Below, one piece after another: positions 52,582-58,663 of a DNA stretch of 64,000 nt. This stretch comes from Casuarius casuarius (lineage: Eukaryota > Chordata > Aves > Casuariiformes > Casuariidae): positions 729,495-793,494 of the forward strand of contig PTFA01000318.1 in assembly GCA_003342895.1 (NCBI GenBank), written 5' to 3'. How positions within the stretch are numbered: position 1 is the stretch's first letter; each line of letters opens with the position of its first letter. A program made the position numbers and the translations under genes. The notes beneath the pieces were generated by a model. The model saw only the letters and a program-made list of their open reading frames with translations, ran no database searches and had not been told where the DNA came from.

Positions 52582-54071
52582 CNNNNNNNNNNNNNNNNNN
52601 NNNTTTTTAAAACATGCCCTATGTATTGCTCTCTCAGTACTTGACATGAGTATTCAAGGTATACCCTTACTTTGGATAGTCTGACATAGTTCATGTTTGG
52701 GGCTAACTTACTTCTTAGAGTTTTCTTTGATTTGAAATTTCAGTAAGATCTGTGCCTCCAGATCCAAATTCAGTATAGGTGTCCTAGTAGCAAAGGTAAA
52801 CANCAGCAGAATCTAAAGAAACTCTATGCATAAGGCCAGAAAAAAAATTTCCCTTACCTGGGGGAGAAGTTTCACTCTGGACAAAGATGCAGTTGGTTTA
52901 TCTCAGGGTAAAGCTTGTTTTCAAACCTGCATGCCTCAGCGGGCTTCCNGTGAAAGGGTTTCCCTCTATGGGCTCATGAGAGGGAAGGCCCCAAAACAGA
53001 TTTGGAGATGTAATTTTATCTGAAACAAAGATTCTGGAAGGAAAAGATACTGACCGAATGAGGTCTAGTCAGGCATATAAAGAGAGCCTTCTCTGGAGGA
53101 GCTGAATATTTATGACTTAAGAAAGATCAAAATCAGATTTTTTCAGTAGAATCTGTTTTTCCTCAGACACAACTCTTGTCTTTTGCTCTTTGTCCAGACT
53201 GTGAAGCCGAAAACAAGTCAGCCAGGAAAATGTGCTTTTTTCCACTGCAGTTCTCTGATTGCTGAATATCTCTGTTAGAAGCTGCAAGCCAGAGGGAGGA
53301 AAAGAGGCTGAAGAGGTGACTTGACTGTTGGTGATGCTGCGCTGTTAGTTTCGGTAGTTACAGTGGTAGTTACCTGCTCTTAGTGCTGCTCTTCCAGAAG
53401 ACACACGGCTTTGGGGTTTGTCTTTTTACTTTCTGAATGAGATCCCCAGCTTTCATAGTTTTCCTGGTTACCGTAGGTGTGGTGGTACAGCTGGCATATG
53501 GTGAAGCAAGTCTGTATTGCCCCCTTACGACAGTCCTGCCTGTGTATCGCTCAAGCATTCCCACAGCCATCTGATCGGCCAGATCAAGAAGTTGAAAACT
53601 GCAAAACAAAAACAGTCCAGTGGGATTAACTTTGGATCTGGCTGACCACAGGCTGTGTGAACATCTCTGCTCTCATGAGGAAAGGACAGCCTTCTGCAAG
53701 TGGATCAGACTGTGAAACCATGCCCCAAAACTAACCCACTGGTAATAACAGTCAAATGAGGAATGCTACCTTGCAGCCCTGGTCCTGACTGTATCCTGAA
53801 ACTGTTATGGTTGTAATACACTTTTCTTGTGTTCTCTAGTACTTTCTAACTCATAATCCTTTATGCTTGCGGACAGTTAGGCATACATGGGCAACTGGAG
53901 GAGAAAAGAAGTTTTTGGGAAACATTCTCAGTCAATATCTTTTTCTCTTTTCTCTTAGAAGTCAAGAAGAAAGCTGGCTTTATCACTCCAGTGCCAGGAG
54001 GGGTAGGACCTATGACTGTTGCAATGCTTCTGAAGAACACACTCATAGTTGCTAAAAAGCTCATTTACTAG
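15494..54071 (+). CDS. MTHFD2L: MTHFD2L, mitochondrial methylene-THF dehydrogenase/cyclohydrolase, complete (8 exons, span)
   Basis: The enzyme oxidises 5,10-methylene-THF to methenyl-THF with NAD(P)+ and hydrolyses that to 10-formyl-THF in the mitochondrion. Exons are 15494-15627, 25131-25315, 26626-26748, 31676-31828, 32619-32726, 38091-38183, 44643-44768 and 53959-54071. Joined they give 344 codons plus TAG, against about 347 residues in human. Residues 1-45 are rich in A, R and S with no acidic residue, as in a mitochondrial presequence. Visible motifs: [11 protein letters not shown] (89-99, catalytic Y95 and K99), QLPLP (143-147), KDVDGFH (163-169), the Rossmann loop [10 protein letters not shown] (210-219) and the folate signature [10 protein letters not shown] (318-327). 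R212, D236 and R244 align with the MTHFD2 residues for phosphate and Mg. MTHFD2L is preferred over MTHFD2 because of [33 protein letters not shown] and the KK.IY C-terminus, and because EPGN follows. No breaks are seen. An upstream in-frame ATG at 15287 was rejected. Confidence 0.97.
15733..15932. repeat. GC-rich minisatellite, four units in a 49/56/49 pattern
   Basis: Four near-identical units begin with GCGGCCGTTGA at 15740, 15789, 15845 and 15894. Spacings are 49, 56 and 49 bp. The 7-bp difference is an extra CGCGCCG before units 1 and 3, so the array reads as two copies of a roughly 105-bp higher-order unit. Each unit contains CGCTGGAAGCCCGCGAGCGCG and several CG dinucleotides, plus the near-palindrome CGTTGAACG. 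The last unit has one substitution (TTGAGCGG) and loses the end of the motif. It lies about 0.1 kb inside intron 1, within the CpG island. Proline/arginine-rich open frames across it are repeat artefacts. Confidence 0.95.
18114..18157. repeat. (CA)n microsatellite
   Basis: About 22 perfect CA dinucleotides in intron 1. The His-Thr and Val-Cys open frames on the two strands are artefacts of it. Confidence 0.95.
18557..18588. repeat. ATAC / TA microsatellite
   Basis: A few ATAC units followed by about ten TA units, running into a T tract. Confidence 0.85.
19614..19626 (+). repeat. G-rich run in intron 1
   Basis: Seven or more G residues, one A, then five G. It is too short to form a standard four-run quadruplex by itself. 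Confidence 0.6.
23762..23781. repeat. (GA)n microsatellite
   Basis: About ten GA dinucleotides in intron 1. Confidence 0.9.
24371..24447. repeat. 39-bp tandem duplication (two copies)
   Basis: The unit CAGGGACAGTTGAAGGAACA..., 39 bp long, starts at 24371 and again at 24410. The copies differ at a single position, CTTCTTC against CTTTTTC. Such low divergence suggests a recent event. The unit is a multiple of three and sits inside an open frame at 24232-24603, but that frame has no recognisable homology and no exon context. Confidence 0.85.
24580..24596 (+). repeat. G-rich run
   Basis: Eight G, one A and seven G in succession near the end of intron 1. The length allows a compact G-quadruplex, though this is only an inference from sequence. 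Confidence 0.6.
25131..25315 (+). CDS. MTHFD2L: MTHFD2L coding exon 2
   Basis: It encodes residues 45-106 plus one base of G107. It starts with T to complete S45 and continues [14 protein letters not shown]. It ends with KIKAAAAVG and donor G|GTATGT, phase 1. The exon carries the first half of the folate site, including [15 protein letters not shown] with the catalytic Tyr95 and Lys99. These match Y84 and K88 of human MTHFD2 after an 11-residue offset. An open frame reads through the donor, but splicing is clear from exon 3. Confidence 0.97.
25316..26625 (+). other. MTHFD2L intron 2
   Basis: A 1.3-kb phase-1 intron with donor GTATGT and acceptor TTCCTTTATTATCAG. It has an A tract near 25370 and three Ns. 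Nothing else was recognised. Confidence 0.9.
26626..26748 (+). CDS. MTHFD2L: MTHFD2L coding exon 3
   Basis: It encodes residues 107-147 and one base of D148 ([18 protein letters not shown] ... [11 protein letters not shown]). The QLPLP motif at 143-147, with Gln143 matching Q132 of MTHFD2, forms part of the folate-binding cleft. The exon is 123 bp, phase 1 at both ends, with donor CCAG|GTAGGT. Confidence 0.97.
26749..31675 (+). other. MTHFD2L intron 3
   Basis: A 4.9-kb phase-1 intron. It contains a strand-biased G/T-rich tract near 29.0 kb and many short T or A runs. No coding segment was supported. Confidence 0.85.
28986..29068 (+). repeat. G/T-rich strand-asymmetric tract
   Basis: About 80 bp made almost only of G and T on the plus strand, including runs of 7 G, 11-12 T, 8 T and 6 G. 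It is low-complexity sequence. A short glycine/phenylalanine open frame across it is an artefact. Confidence 0.75.
31676..31828 (+). CDS. MTHFD2L: MTHFD2L coding exon 4
   Basis: It encodes residues 148-198 and one base of G199 ([20 protein letters not shown] ... AVWEIIKRT). Asp166 in the KDVDGFH motif matches the folate-contacting D155 of MTHFD2. The acceptor is TTTTCTAG and the donor CAG|GTAAGG. The exon is 153 bp, phase 1 at both ends. The block from HIDER to IIKRTG is nearly the same as in human MTHFD2L. Confidence 0.97.
31829..32618 (+). other. MTHFD2L intron 4
   Basis: A 0.8-kb phase-1 intron, the shortest in the gene. The acceptor tract is T-rich with one N, ending CTGTAAG. Nothing else was recognised. 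Confidence 0.9.
32619..32726 (+). CDS. MTHFD2L: MTHFD2L coding exon 5 (Rossmann loop)
   Basis: It encodes residues 199-234 and one base of G235, including [20 protein letters not shown]. This is the dinucleotide-binding loop of the dehydrogenase. Arg212 corresponds to R201 of MTHFD2, one of the residues that hold the phosphate used with NAD+. The exon is 108 bp, phase 1 at both ends, with donor GGAG|GTAAGT. The acceptor AAG is unusual in having A at -3 in place of C or T. Confidence 0.97.
33117..33235. repeat. Imperfect inverted repeat of TA/TG simple sequence
   Basis: The left end reads TAGTCATATATATG and the right end TATATATGACTA, which are reverse complements. Between them are TG, CA and TA runs that also partly pair. 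The stem is built from microsatellite-like sequence, so it may simply be a compound repeat that happens to be self-complementary. Confidence 0.55.
33956..33977 (-). repeat. C-rich tract (G-rich on the minus strand)
   Basis: Two long C runs separated by one G. On the minus strand this is a G-run pair. It is a likely polymorphic homopolymer. Confidence 0.75.
38091..38183 (+). CDS. MTHFD2L: MTHFD2L coding exon 6
   Basis: It encodes residues 235-265 and one base of G266 ([30 protein letters not shown]). Asp236 and Arg244 align with D225 and R233 of MTHFD2, which take part in Mg2+ and phosphate binding for NAD+ use. The exon is 93 bp, phase 1 at both ends, with acceptor TTAAATTTCAG and donor CAG|GTAATA. 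Confidence 0.97.
38184..44642 (+). other. MTHFD2L intron 6
   Basis: A 6.5-kb phase-1 intron. A somewhat GC-richer patch at about 39.5-40.5 kb carries overlapping open frames on both strands, with no recognisable protein. It may be an old, unrecognised repeat. Nothing else was supported. Confidence 0.8.
44643..44768 (+). CDS. MTHFD2L: MTHFD2L coding exon 7
   Basis: It encodes residues 266-307 and one base of E308 ([20 protein letters not shown], then [20 protein letters not shown]). The acceptor is GATGGTTCCAG and the donor GAAG|GTGAGT. The exon is 126 bp, phase 1 at both ends. VIDVGIN and GDVDFE are standard family blocks near the end of the Rossmann domain. Confidence 0.97.
45343..45464 (+). 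other. Possible alternative 3'-terminal exon of MTHFD2L
   Basis: A good acceptor (TTTTTATGTTTAATGTGTTGCAG) precedes a segment whose frame matches the phase-1 end of exon 7. Reading G|AG CAA gives 40 codons, starting [10 protein letters not shown] and ending QSCVWEA, then TAG. A transcript ending here would lack the PVPGGVGP folate motif of exon 8. Frame agreement has a one-in-three chance of arising at random and no homology is known, so this is only a candidate. Confidence 0.15.
49762..49871 (-). other. Minus-strand coding-like segment F
   Basis: On the minus strand, ACAG|GT precedes 36 open codons ([36 protein letters not shown]), followed by GAG|GTACCT. The composition is rich in acidic residues and alanine, unlike typical chance frames in AT-rich DNA. 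No protein family is recognised, and its phases do not join directly to the other candidate segments. Confidence 0.15.
52505..52608. repeat. Long T tract with a 21-N assembly gap
   Basis: T runs interrupted by single G residues grade into more than 30 uninterrupted T. They are then broken by Ns at 52583-52603 and resume as TTTTT. The N count probably does not reflect true length. The lysine-rich minus-strand open frame here is an artefact. Confidence 0.9.
53374..53598 (-). other. Minus-strand coding-like segment D (candidate antisense exon)
   Basis: On the minus strand, TTTTTGTTTTGCAG precedes 74 open codons that end at AGCAG|GTAACT. Sample blocks are [37 protein letters not shown] and [20 protein letters not shown]. 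Only this one of three frames is open. It is 225 bp, a multiple of three, phase 2 at both ends. It lies in intron 7 of MTHFD2L, about 0.36 kb before exon 8 and opposite in orientation. I do not recognise the protein, and no neighbouring segment with compatible phase was found, so it may be chance. Confidence 0.25.
53959..54071 (+). CDS. MTHFD2L: MTHFD2L coding exon 8 (C-terminus and stop)
   Basis: It encodes residues 308-344 and TAG at 54069-54071. The acceptor is TTTTCTCTTTTCTCTTAG. It begins [20 protein letters not shown], the folate-binding signature of the family, and ends in AKKLIY. Human MTHFD2L ends in KKIIY, whereas MTHFD2 carries a longer tail, so this exon alone separates the two paralogues. 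Confidence 0.97.
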
Positions 54072-54111
54072 AGCGAGCTGGCTACCTTGGAAGAAGAATC
54101 CAAGTTGTTCT

Positions 54112-54174
54112 ATTTATTGATACACAAAACATTTATTTTTTACTACAAAGATATTTATTTCTACATTGTATTTA
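54112..54174 (+). promoter_or_regulatory. AU-rich element cluster in the MTHFD2L 3' UTR
   Basis: Four ATTTA pentamers fall within 63 bp (54112, 54131, 54153, 54170). Three sit in the longer TATTTAT context. They start 41 bp after the stop codon. Such clusters can recruit mRNA-stability factors, so regulated turnover is possible. Whether they act here is untested. Confidence 0.5.
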
Positions 54175-54833
54175 TTTTTTCATGTAAAGTATATTGAACC
54201 TGATGGTTTACAAAATGTTAAAATACTTTGTGTTACCTCCTACTGATTTATTGTGAGCAAAAATGAATCAGAGAATGCAGCCTTTGCATATATGTTATTG
54301 TTGGTCAACTATGTGTGTGAAAATGAATAATATATGTGTATCTGGGGCTGGGGTACAATTTACAAAATGATTTAAGCCCTTGGGACCCTCAATGTTGATC
54401 AAGCTGTGTGAAAACTAGGTTTCAACATAGTAGGTTTCTTTTGGCAATATGATTTGGGTTCCTCAGTCATGAAGCAATCTCCAGGTATAATGTGAAATTT
54501 TTAATGCCTTGGAAAACACTTAACAGCAGAAATCTTGAATCTTTAAAGAGTGAAAAACTGGAGTCCGTGTTTCAACTGCAAGGCAGTAATGTTGACATGA
54601 AGACAGATGTTCGGTACGCATTTTAAAACCGTCGTGTAAGCTCAAACACCATGGACTAAATTCTGACCTTAAATGTATACAAGAGGTATGCATGCATGAG
54701 TGGCTAGAACTGAGGCCAGAACTGTTCTTTAAATATCCAGATTTATGAGTGACAAAATGTGTTAGTGTATGTTGCCCTTATCCCACAAAAAAAGCTGTGA
54801 ATAGATAACCGAGCAGGATCAGGACCTTTATTG

Positions 54834-54839
54834 ATTAAA
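54834..54839 (+). terminator. Candidate poly(A) signal ATTAAA
   Basis: First plausible polyadenylation hexamer after the MTHFD2L stop codon (about 760 bp downstream). The sequence after it is not clearly GT-rich, so it is only a weak candidate. Confidence 0.25.
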
Positions 54840-54955
54840 ATGTAGTTACAACTACTATGGAAGTATANTATATATAACACAAAAAAGAAAAGNAAAAAGC
54901 AAGAGTTGATGCAGTTGATGTTTGTTTTGGAGTTTTAAGTCGTATACTCTCCTAC

Positions 54956-55072
54956 CTTCTGAGACCACATTAAGGGTTCTTAGTTCATGTTGCAAGACTG
55001 GGTCCTGTAGGTCCTNGGCCTCATTATTCTGCTGCTTACAGAGGACTATGTGGGGGTAAGAAGATGCCTGCT
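54956..55072 (-). other. Minus-strand coding-like segment C
   Basis: On the minus strand, TTTTTATTTTCTTTTTAG precedes 117 bp of open frame (EQASSYPHIVLCKQQNNEA, then an N-containing codon, then DLQDPVLQHELRTLNVVSE). It ends at CAGAAG|GTAGGA. It is phase 1 at both ends. Both splice sites are good matches, but no homology is known and the phase does not fit segment D. Confidence 0.18.
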
Positions 55073-55455
55073 CTAAAAAGAAAATAAAAACTGGGAAAAT
55101 AAGTGGGAGAGGGATGATCATCAACATTTTTTTTTTCCTCACCTAAGTATTTAGTTCCAAAGGTGGGTCTAGAATAGTCTAATGCAATATAAAAGTTGGA
55201 GTGGAGTTACTGGTAGAAAGCCAGTTTGATGGAGTGTATGCACTATTAACATGAAGAGCCTACTCCAGTTCCCATTGAAATTAGTGGGAGTCAGGTTGGG
55301 CTGTTACCTTCAAATTTTTATCTCTATTGGGATAACCCTGATTTATTTTAACAAAAGCCTTTAGTGTTTGTCAGTAGATTATAGACTGCCTGAAGGGAAG
55401 AAAAATGGAGTGTGGCTAAATACTACTTCCATTCAACAAAAATTGTGCTTGCTGC

Positions 55456-55461
55456 AATAAA
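55456..55461 (+). terminator. Candidate poly(A) signal AATAAA
   Basis: AATAAA followed within 30-60 bp by a T- and GT-rich stretch (GATTGTTCTTCTGATGGTTG), as expected of a downstream element. Confidence 0.35.
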
Positions 55462-55690
55462 AAAGATGGAGCATTGCTTCTGTACTGATTGTTCTTCTGA
55501 TGGTTGGTCTTTTTTAGAGTTTTGTGTAATGCAGATTTTGCAAGAGATTGACAGAATCATTTCTAAATATATGAGCCCAGTCTTGCAGGTGCTTGTTTAT
55601 CTGTTTAAATTTAAGCAGTGGTATAAATGCTAGCATCAAGGCATATGAAGATAATACACTACATGGTGAATCTCTCAGTTACTAAGGAGG

Positions 55691-55696
55691 AATAAA
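55691..55696 (+). terminator. Candidate poly(A) signal AATAAA
   Basis: AATAAA followed by TGTTATGTTAATCTTTTTGT, a U/GU-rich downstream region. It would give a 3' UTR of about 1.6 kb. Confidence 0.35.
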
Positions 55697-56032
55697 ACTT
55701 GATCACTGTTATGTTAATCTTTTTGTTAGAAATGTGTTAATACAAATTTTTTGGTTTTTTGTTTTTTATTGAATTACTCTGTTAGGAGTGGAGTGATGGA
55801 GGTCTTTTGCTAGTCAGTGATTACTTTTTCTTTTTCTTTTTTTCCCCCTAGCTGTTTACATTGCTGTCCTAGATTCATGTTCATTTTCCTTGTTTTAACT
55901 AAAATAATCTCTGCATTTTTGGCAGAATAACCATTTATGCCATTTTGCTTACGTCAGTTGAATGAGTCGGTCTCCTCCATATCCTACAAACAGTTTTTTG
56001 TGCATCTTCAGCTCTTTTTCTCTTTTCACCCC

Positions 56033-56305
56033 TCATGGGTGAATTAGCATTGCACAAAGGTAGTGAGATTGAGGTTTCACTCGACTGCATGCTATGTTCA
56101 GAGCTGATGGACCCCTCTGTGTGAATGTGCTCTTCGTTGTGGCATCCAGAAGGAATGGCCTGTCACCAGCGCGAAAAGCATGGTCATGCTGGAACCTGAT
56201 GAGGTCTGATCCAGGCACGGATGCCCTGTGGCAGATCAGCCTCATCCACTGAACGCTTCTCACAGGCATACCGCACCCAGCTCTCTTGCCTAGTGGTGAA
56301 GCCAC
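56033..56305 (-). other. Minus-strand coding-like segment B
   Basis: An open frame of 90 codons on the minus strand with the blocks HDHAFRAGDRPFLLDATTKS and TFTQRGPSALNIACSRV. Upstream of about 56200 a second frame looks more protein-like (SWVRYACEKRSVDEADLPQ, GIRAWIRPHQ). A single-base frame change between the two would join them. This could mean a decayed gene, a sequencing indel in the draft, or coincidence. No family is recognised. Confidence 0.15.
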
Positions 56306-56958
56306 CTCTTGGATTCAAGTAGGATTAAGTTCCCATTGTGTATTTATGTGTGTTGAAAGCAGGGCTCATGTGACTTACTCCCTGCTTGGGACTGATAGCA
56401 GAGGTTATCGAGGTAGGCATGAACATTGCTGTCAATGTGGGGAGGACAGAAGCTGCACACCATCAGGGTGCTGGCATGCTACAATTCAGGCTACCTAAGG
56501 AAGGGAAAAGCCTCCTGGAATGCAGTCCATGCACAGGAGAACACTTAATTAAAACGTGCATAACTAGCTTGTGTTTTTTCCTGAACTTGTGAAGTGGTTA
56601 GATCACTGAGGAGAATACAGTGTAGAGGTATAAATTGAGCTAAGCAGTTTTTAGAGCATCTATAAGAAGATTTTGCTTAAAAAAATAAATATATTGTGAA
56701 ATGTTTTTACTGCCTGGAGCTCACAGTTGAAAAACGAAGGTTGTTGCTGGGGTGAAGTTACTAACTTTACTTGGGTGAGAGCTGGAAATGTTGGGGTTGT
56801 TCCTATCTTTGTATGTTACTGAACTGAGCCTTTCTGATGATCTGCTCTAGTGTATCTGGCTACTTCAGTACCCTTTGGAGGGACCATTTCACTTGTTCCA
56901 AGTTGCCTGTGACCCAGAAAGTTAGACAGTATTTGGAGCTGTGAAGGATGGTTTATTT

Positions 56959-56999
56959 AAAAAAAAAAAAAAAAAANAAAAAAAAAAAAAAAAAAAAAA
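56959..56999. repeat. Poly(A) tract, about 41 bp
   Basis: A nearly pure A run with one N in the middle. No retrogene body or target-site duplication was seen on its 5' side. Confidence 0.9.
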
Positions 57000-57890
57000 G
57001 ATATATGTCAAGTATATCTTATAGCTGCAAAGAAATTTATATATAAATATGATTGTTTTAATTATGCATACCAACTTCCTTTAAAAAGTAGGGATGAACT
57101 CCGATGGCAGTGTAGTGACAGCAGTAACGAAGGGATCTCTTAATATAGGAGGCAGCAATTTTCTTGCTTATAATCTCCTTCAGTGCTTTTTCAGACAGCG
57201 TTCTCTCTCGGTGCCCATGCTTTGCCAGCTCTCAGCTTCTGCCCTGCACAACCACACACATCTCCAGCCAGCAATCCCAGGCCTTGCACAGGGTTGGTAG
57301 CCTGCCTTGCTTCAGATGTTGTATGCACGGGTAGTCTGGATGAAAAGTGGTTAGCATGCCCCTCGGGCTCTCCAGAGCCTGTGATCAAAGGCCTTGCTGG
57401 CAGTCACAGATGGAGAACGTTGCCTGTTACCTTTGTGTCTGATCACGTCCTAATCTTTGCACTAGCTGTTCTTGCAGTTCCTCTTCTGGATGGCAGGGAA
57501 CTGAAGTACAGGGAGGACCGAGGAAGGAACCTGAGCAAAACCGGGGCTAGTCCTTGGACCCTCAGCTCTGCAGTAGCATCCTGAATGCTGATAGTCCTTC
57601 TAGAAGTAATGGAAGACCTACATTGTTCAGGGAAAGAGAGATCAACTTCATTGCAATACATCACTTTTGGATTTGCTAACTTCGGTTTTGCTGTTTTCTG
57701 TGGATCTGCTCTGGCAGATACCAGGTCTCTCCTTAAAACTATATCTTTGCATGCACGATTATGCCCACAGGTAATAGGAAACTAGGGTTTCAAAAGAAAA
57801 CCTGATCCCATTGCTAGATAATAGCAGTTTCCTACATAAATGTGTGGTTGCCTCGAGGCTTGAGGTTGTTGCCAGATGCACCTTTTTTTG

Positions 57891-57895
57891 ATTGG
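57891..57895 (-). promoter_or_regulatory. Inverted CCAAT box of EPGN
   Basis: ATTGG on the plus strand (CCAAT on the minus) lies 27 bp before the TATA box, within the spread of CCAAT positions. Confidence 0.4.
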
Positions 57896-57908
57896 TGAGA
57901 ACAGCAGA

Positions 57909-57913
57909 TGACG
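57909..57913 (+). promoter_or_regulatory. TGACG (CRE/AP-1-like half site) of EPGN
   Basis: GATGACGC between the CCAAT and TATA elements carries a TGACG half site bound by CREB/ATF proteins. The match is short. Confidence 0.3.
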
Positions 57914-57921
57914 CTTCATGG

Positions 57922-57929
57922 TATATAAG
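57922..57929 (+). promoter_or_regulatory. TATA box of EPGN
   Basis: TATATAAG lies 97 bp upstream of the EPGN start codon. Transcription would then start near 57950, giving a 5' UTR of about 70 nt. A TATA promoter suits an inducible growth-factor gene and contrasts with the CpG-island promoter of MTHFD2L. Confidence 0.6.
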
Positions 57930-58018
57930 TGCAAGAGAAAACACAGGAGCACAGATAAGCAGAGCAAACCAGTCATCTGGGAAGAAGAGTTGAGACGGTA
58001 TTAAAGCAGCTGCTTGCA

Positions 58019-58055
58019 ATGGCATTTGGAATGCTAATGTATATTTTGCTGAAAG
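58019..58055 (+). CDS. EPGN: EPGN coding exon 1 (signal peptide start)
   Basis: Twelve codons from ATG plus one base, MAFGMLMYILLK, ending at donor AAAG|GTAGGT, phase 1. GCAATGG gives G at -3 and +4. MAFG echoes human MALG. The start was chosen because it follows the TATA box at a fitting distance, has a good donor, and its phase matches exon 2. Confidence 0.78.
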
Positions 58056-58663
58056 GTAGGTTTGGAGGAGGTTTTTCCACGTCATAAAATACACAGTTTT
58101 GTTGAACAGTAGCTCATTCCTTCTGAAATGAGCAGGGAAGGGGGTGGGAAAAAAGATGTGAAAAGGTTACCAAGCTGAATTATTTGAGTCATTTCAAGCC
58201 TGGGTGAAATTTTAACTGTTAGGGTATAATTTAGATTCTTTTAAAAGAAACCTACTTTGACCAGTAAGTAGGTGTAACATTGTCTGTAATACATTACAGG
58301 TGCCTGTGTCATAAATTGCATAAGGTAGTAGAATTAAGAACAGAATGGATATGTATTTTGGAACTCTGCAAATGGCAGTTTGTTTCTCCACAATTGTAAT
58401 TATGCTGTGACAAAAGGAGGTTTGAGGTGAGAACACTGCAAAAAGAGCTGTTATTGTTTTGCTGCCTTATGTCAGAATTGTGTTAAGTGGGTACACGTTT
58501 TCTGGGTGAAATGAACCTTGAATAGACATGCTGAGTTTTTCTGTTACAGTAAGCATCTATTTGCATTATACAGCAATGGGGGCACTGAGTGAAGAGTCAG
58601 CTATTACCATTTCATCCCTCAGCGCAGAATTATGGAATAACTGGACAAAAAACAACACTGAAG
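58019..58663 (+). CDS. EPGN: EPGN (epigen), 5' part only: exons 1-2 span
   Basis: Epigen is a secreted EGF-family ligand of the EGF receptor, made as a membrane precursor. Exons 58019-58055 and 58550-58663 join at phase 1 to give 50 residues, starting MAFGMLMYILLKVSIYLHY and ending NNWTKNNTE. The core YLHYTAMGALSEESAITIS parallels human YLLFNAMTALTEEAAVTVT. Two N-glycosylation sequons, NWT (43-45) and NNT (47-49), match human NWT and NKT. Position directly after MTHFD2L is as in human. The first 21 or so residues form a hydrophobic signal peptide, with a lysine at 12. No EGF-domain exon (six cysteines) was found before the window ends, so the gene is cut by the window edge or interrupted by a long intron. 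Confidence 0.87.
58056..58549 (+). other. EPGN intron 1
   Basis: A 494-bp phase-1 intron with donor GTAGGT and acceptor TTTTTCTGTTACAG. No other feature was seen. An ATG at 58528 opens a longer frame into exon 2 but lies inside the acceptor region. Confidence 0.78.
58550..58663 (+). CDS. EPGN: EPGN coding exon 2 (end of signal peptide and propeptide)
   Basis: It completes V13 (G|TA) and encodes residues 14-50 plus one base, with donor TGAAG|GTATTT, phase 1. It covers the end of the signal peptide, the propeptide and both N-glycosylation sequons. This is the exon with the clearest similarity to human EPGN. Confidence 0.88.

Larger units (their letters stand above)
44769..53958 (+). other. MTHFD2L intron 7
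   Basis: A 9.2-kb phase-1 intron. It contains the T tract with an assembly gap near 52.55 kb, a possible alternative terminal exon at 45343-45464, and minus-strand coding-like segments at 49762-49871 and 53374-53598. The rest shows nothing recognisable. Confidence 0.8.
54072..54850 (+). other. MTHFD2L: MTHFD2L 3' UTR (minimum extent)
   Basis: AT-rich sequence after the stop codon with an AU-rich element cluster at its start and an ATTAAA hexamer at 54834. The true 3' end cannot be fixed from sequence, because three further AATAAA hexamers follow up to 55696. Confidence 0.5.
54851..57880. other. Region between MTHFD2L and EPGN
   Basis: About 3 kb with the distal MTHFD2L poly(A) signal candidates, two minus-strand coding-like segments (54956-55072 and 56033-56305), a poly(A) tract and a GC-richer block at 57.1-57.6 kb with open frames on both strands. 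None of the open frames belongs to a family I recognise. Confidence 0.6.

Noticed and set aside
52830..53300. Further minus-strand segments with good splice sites (about 52858-53020 and 53130-53300)
   Set aside because: More than one frame is open or stops interrupt the better frame, and phases do not join to the segment at 53374-53598. This shows how easily chance exons appear here.
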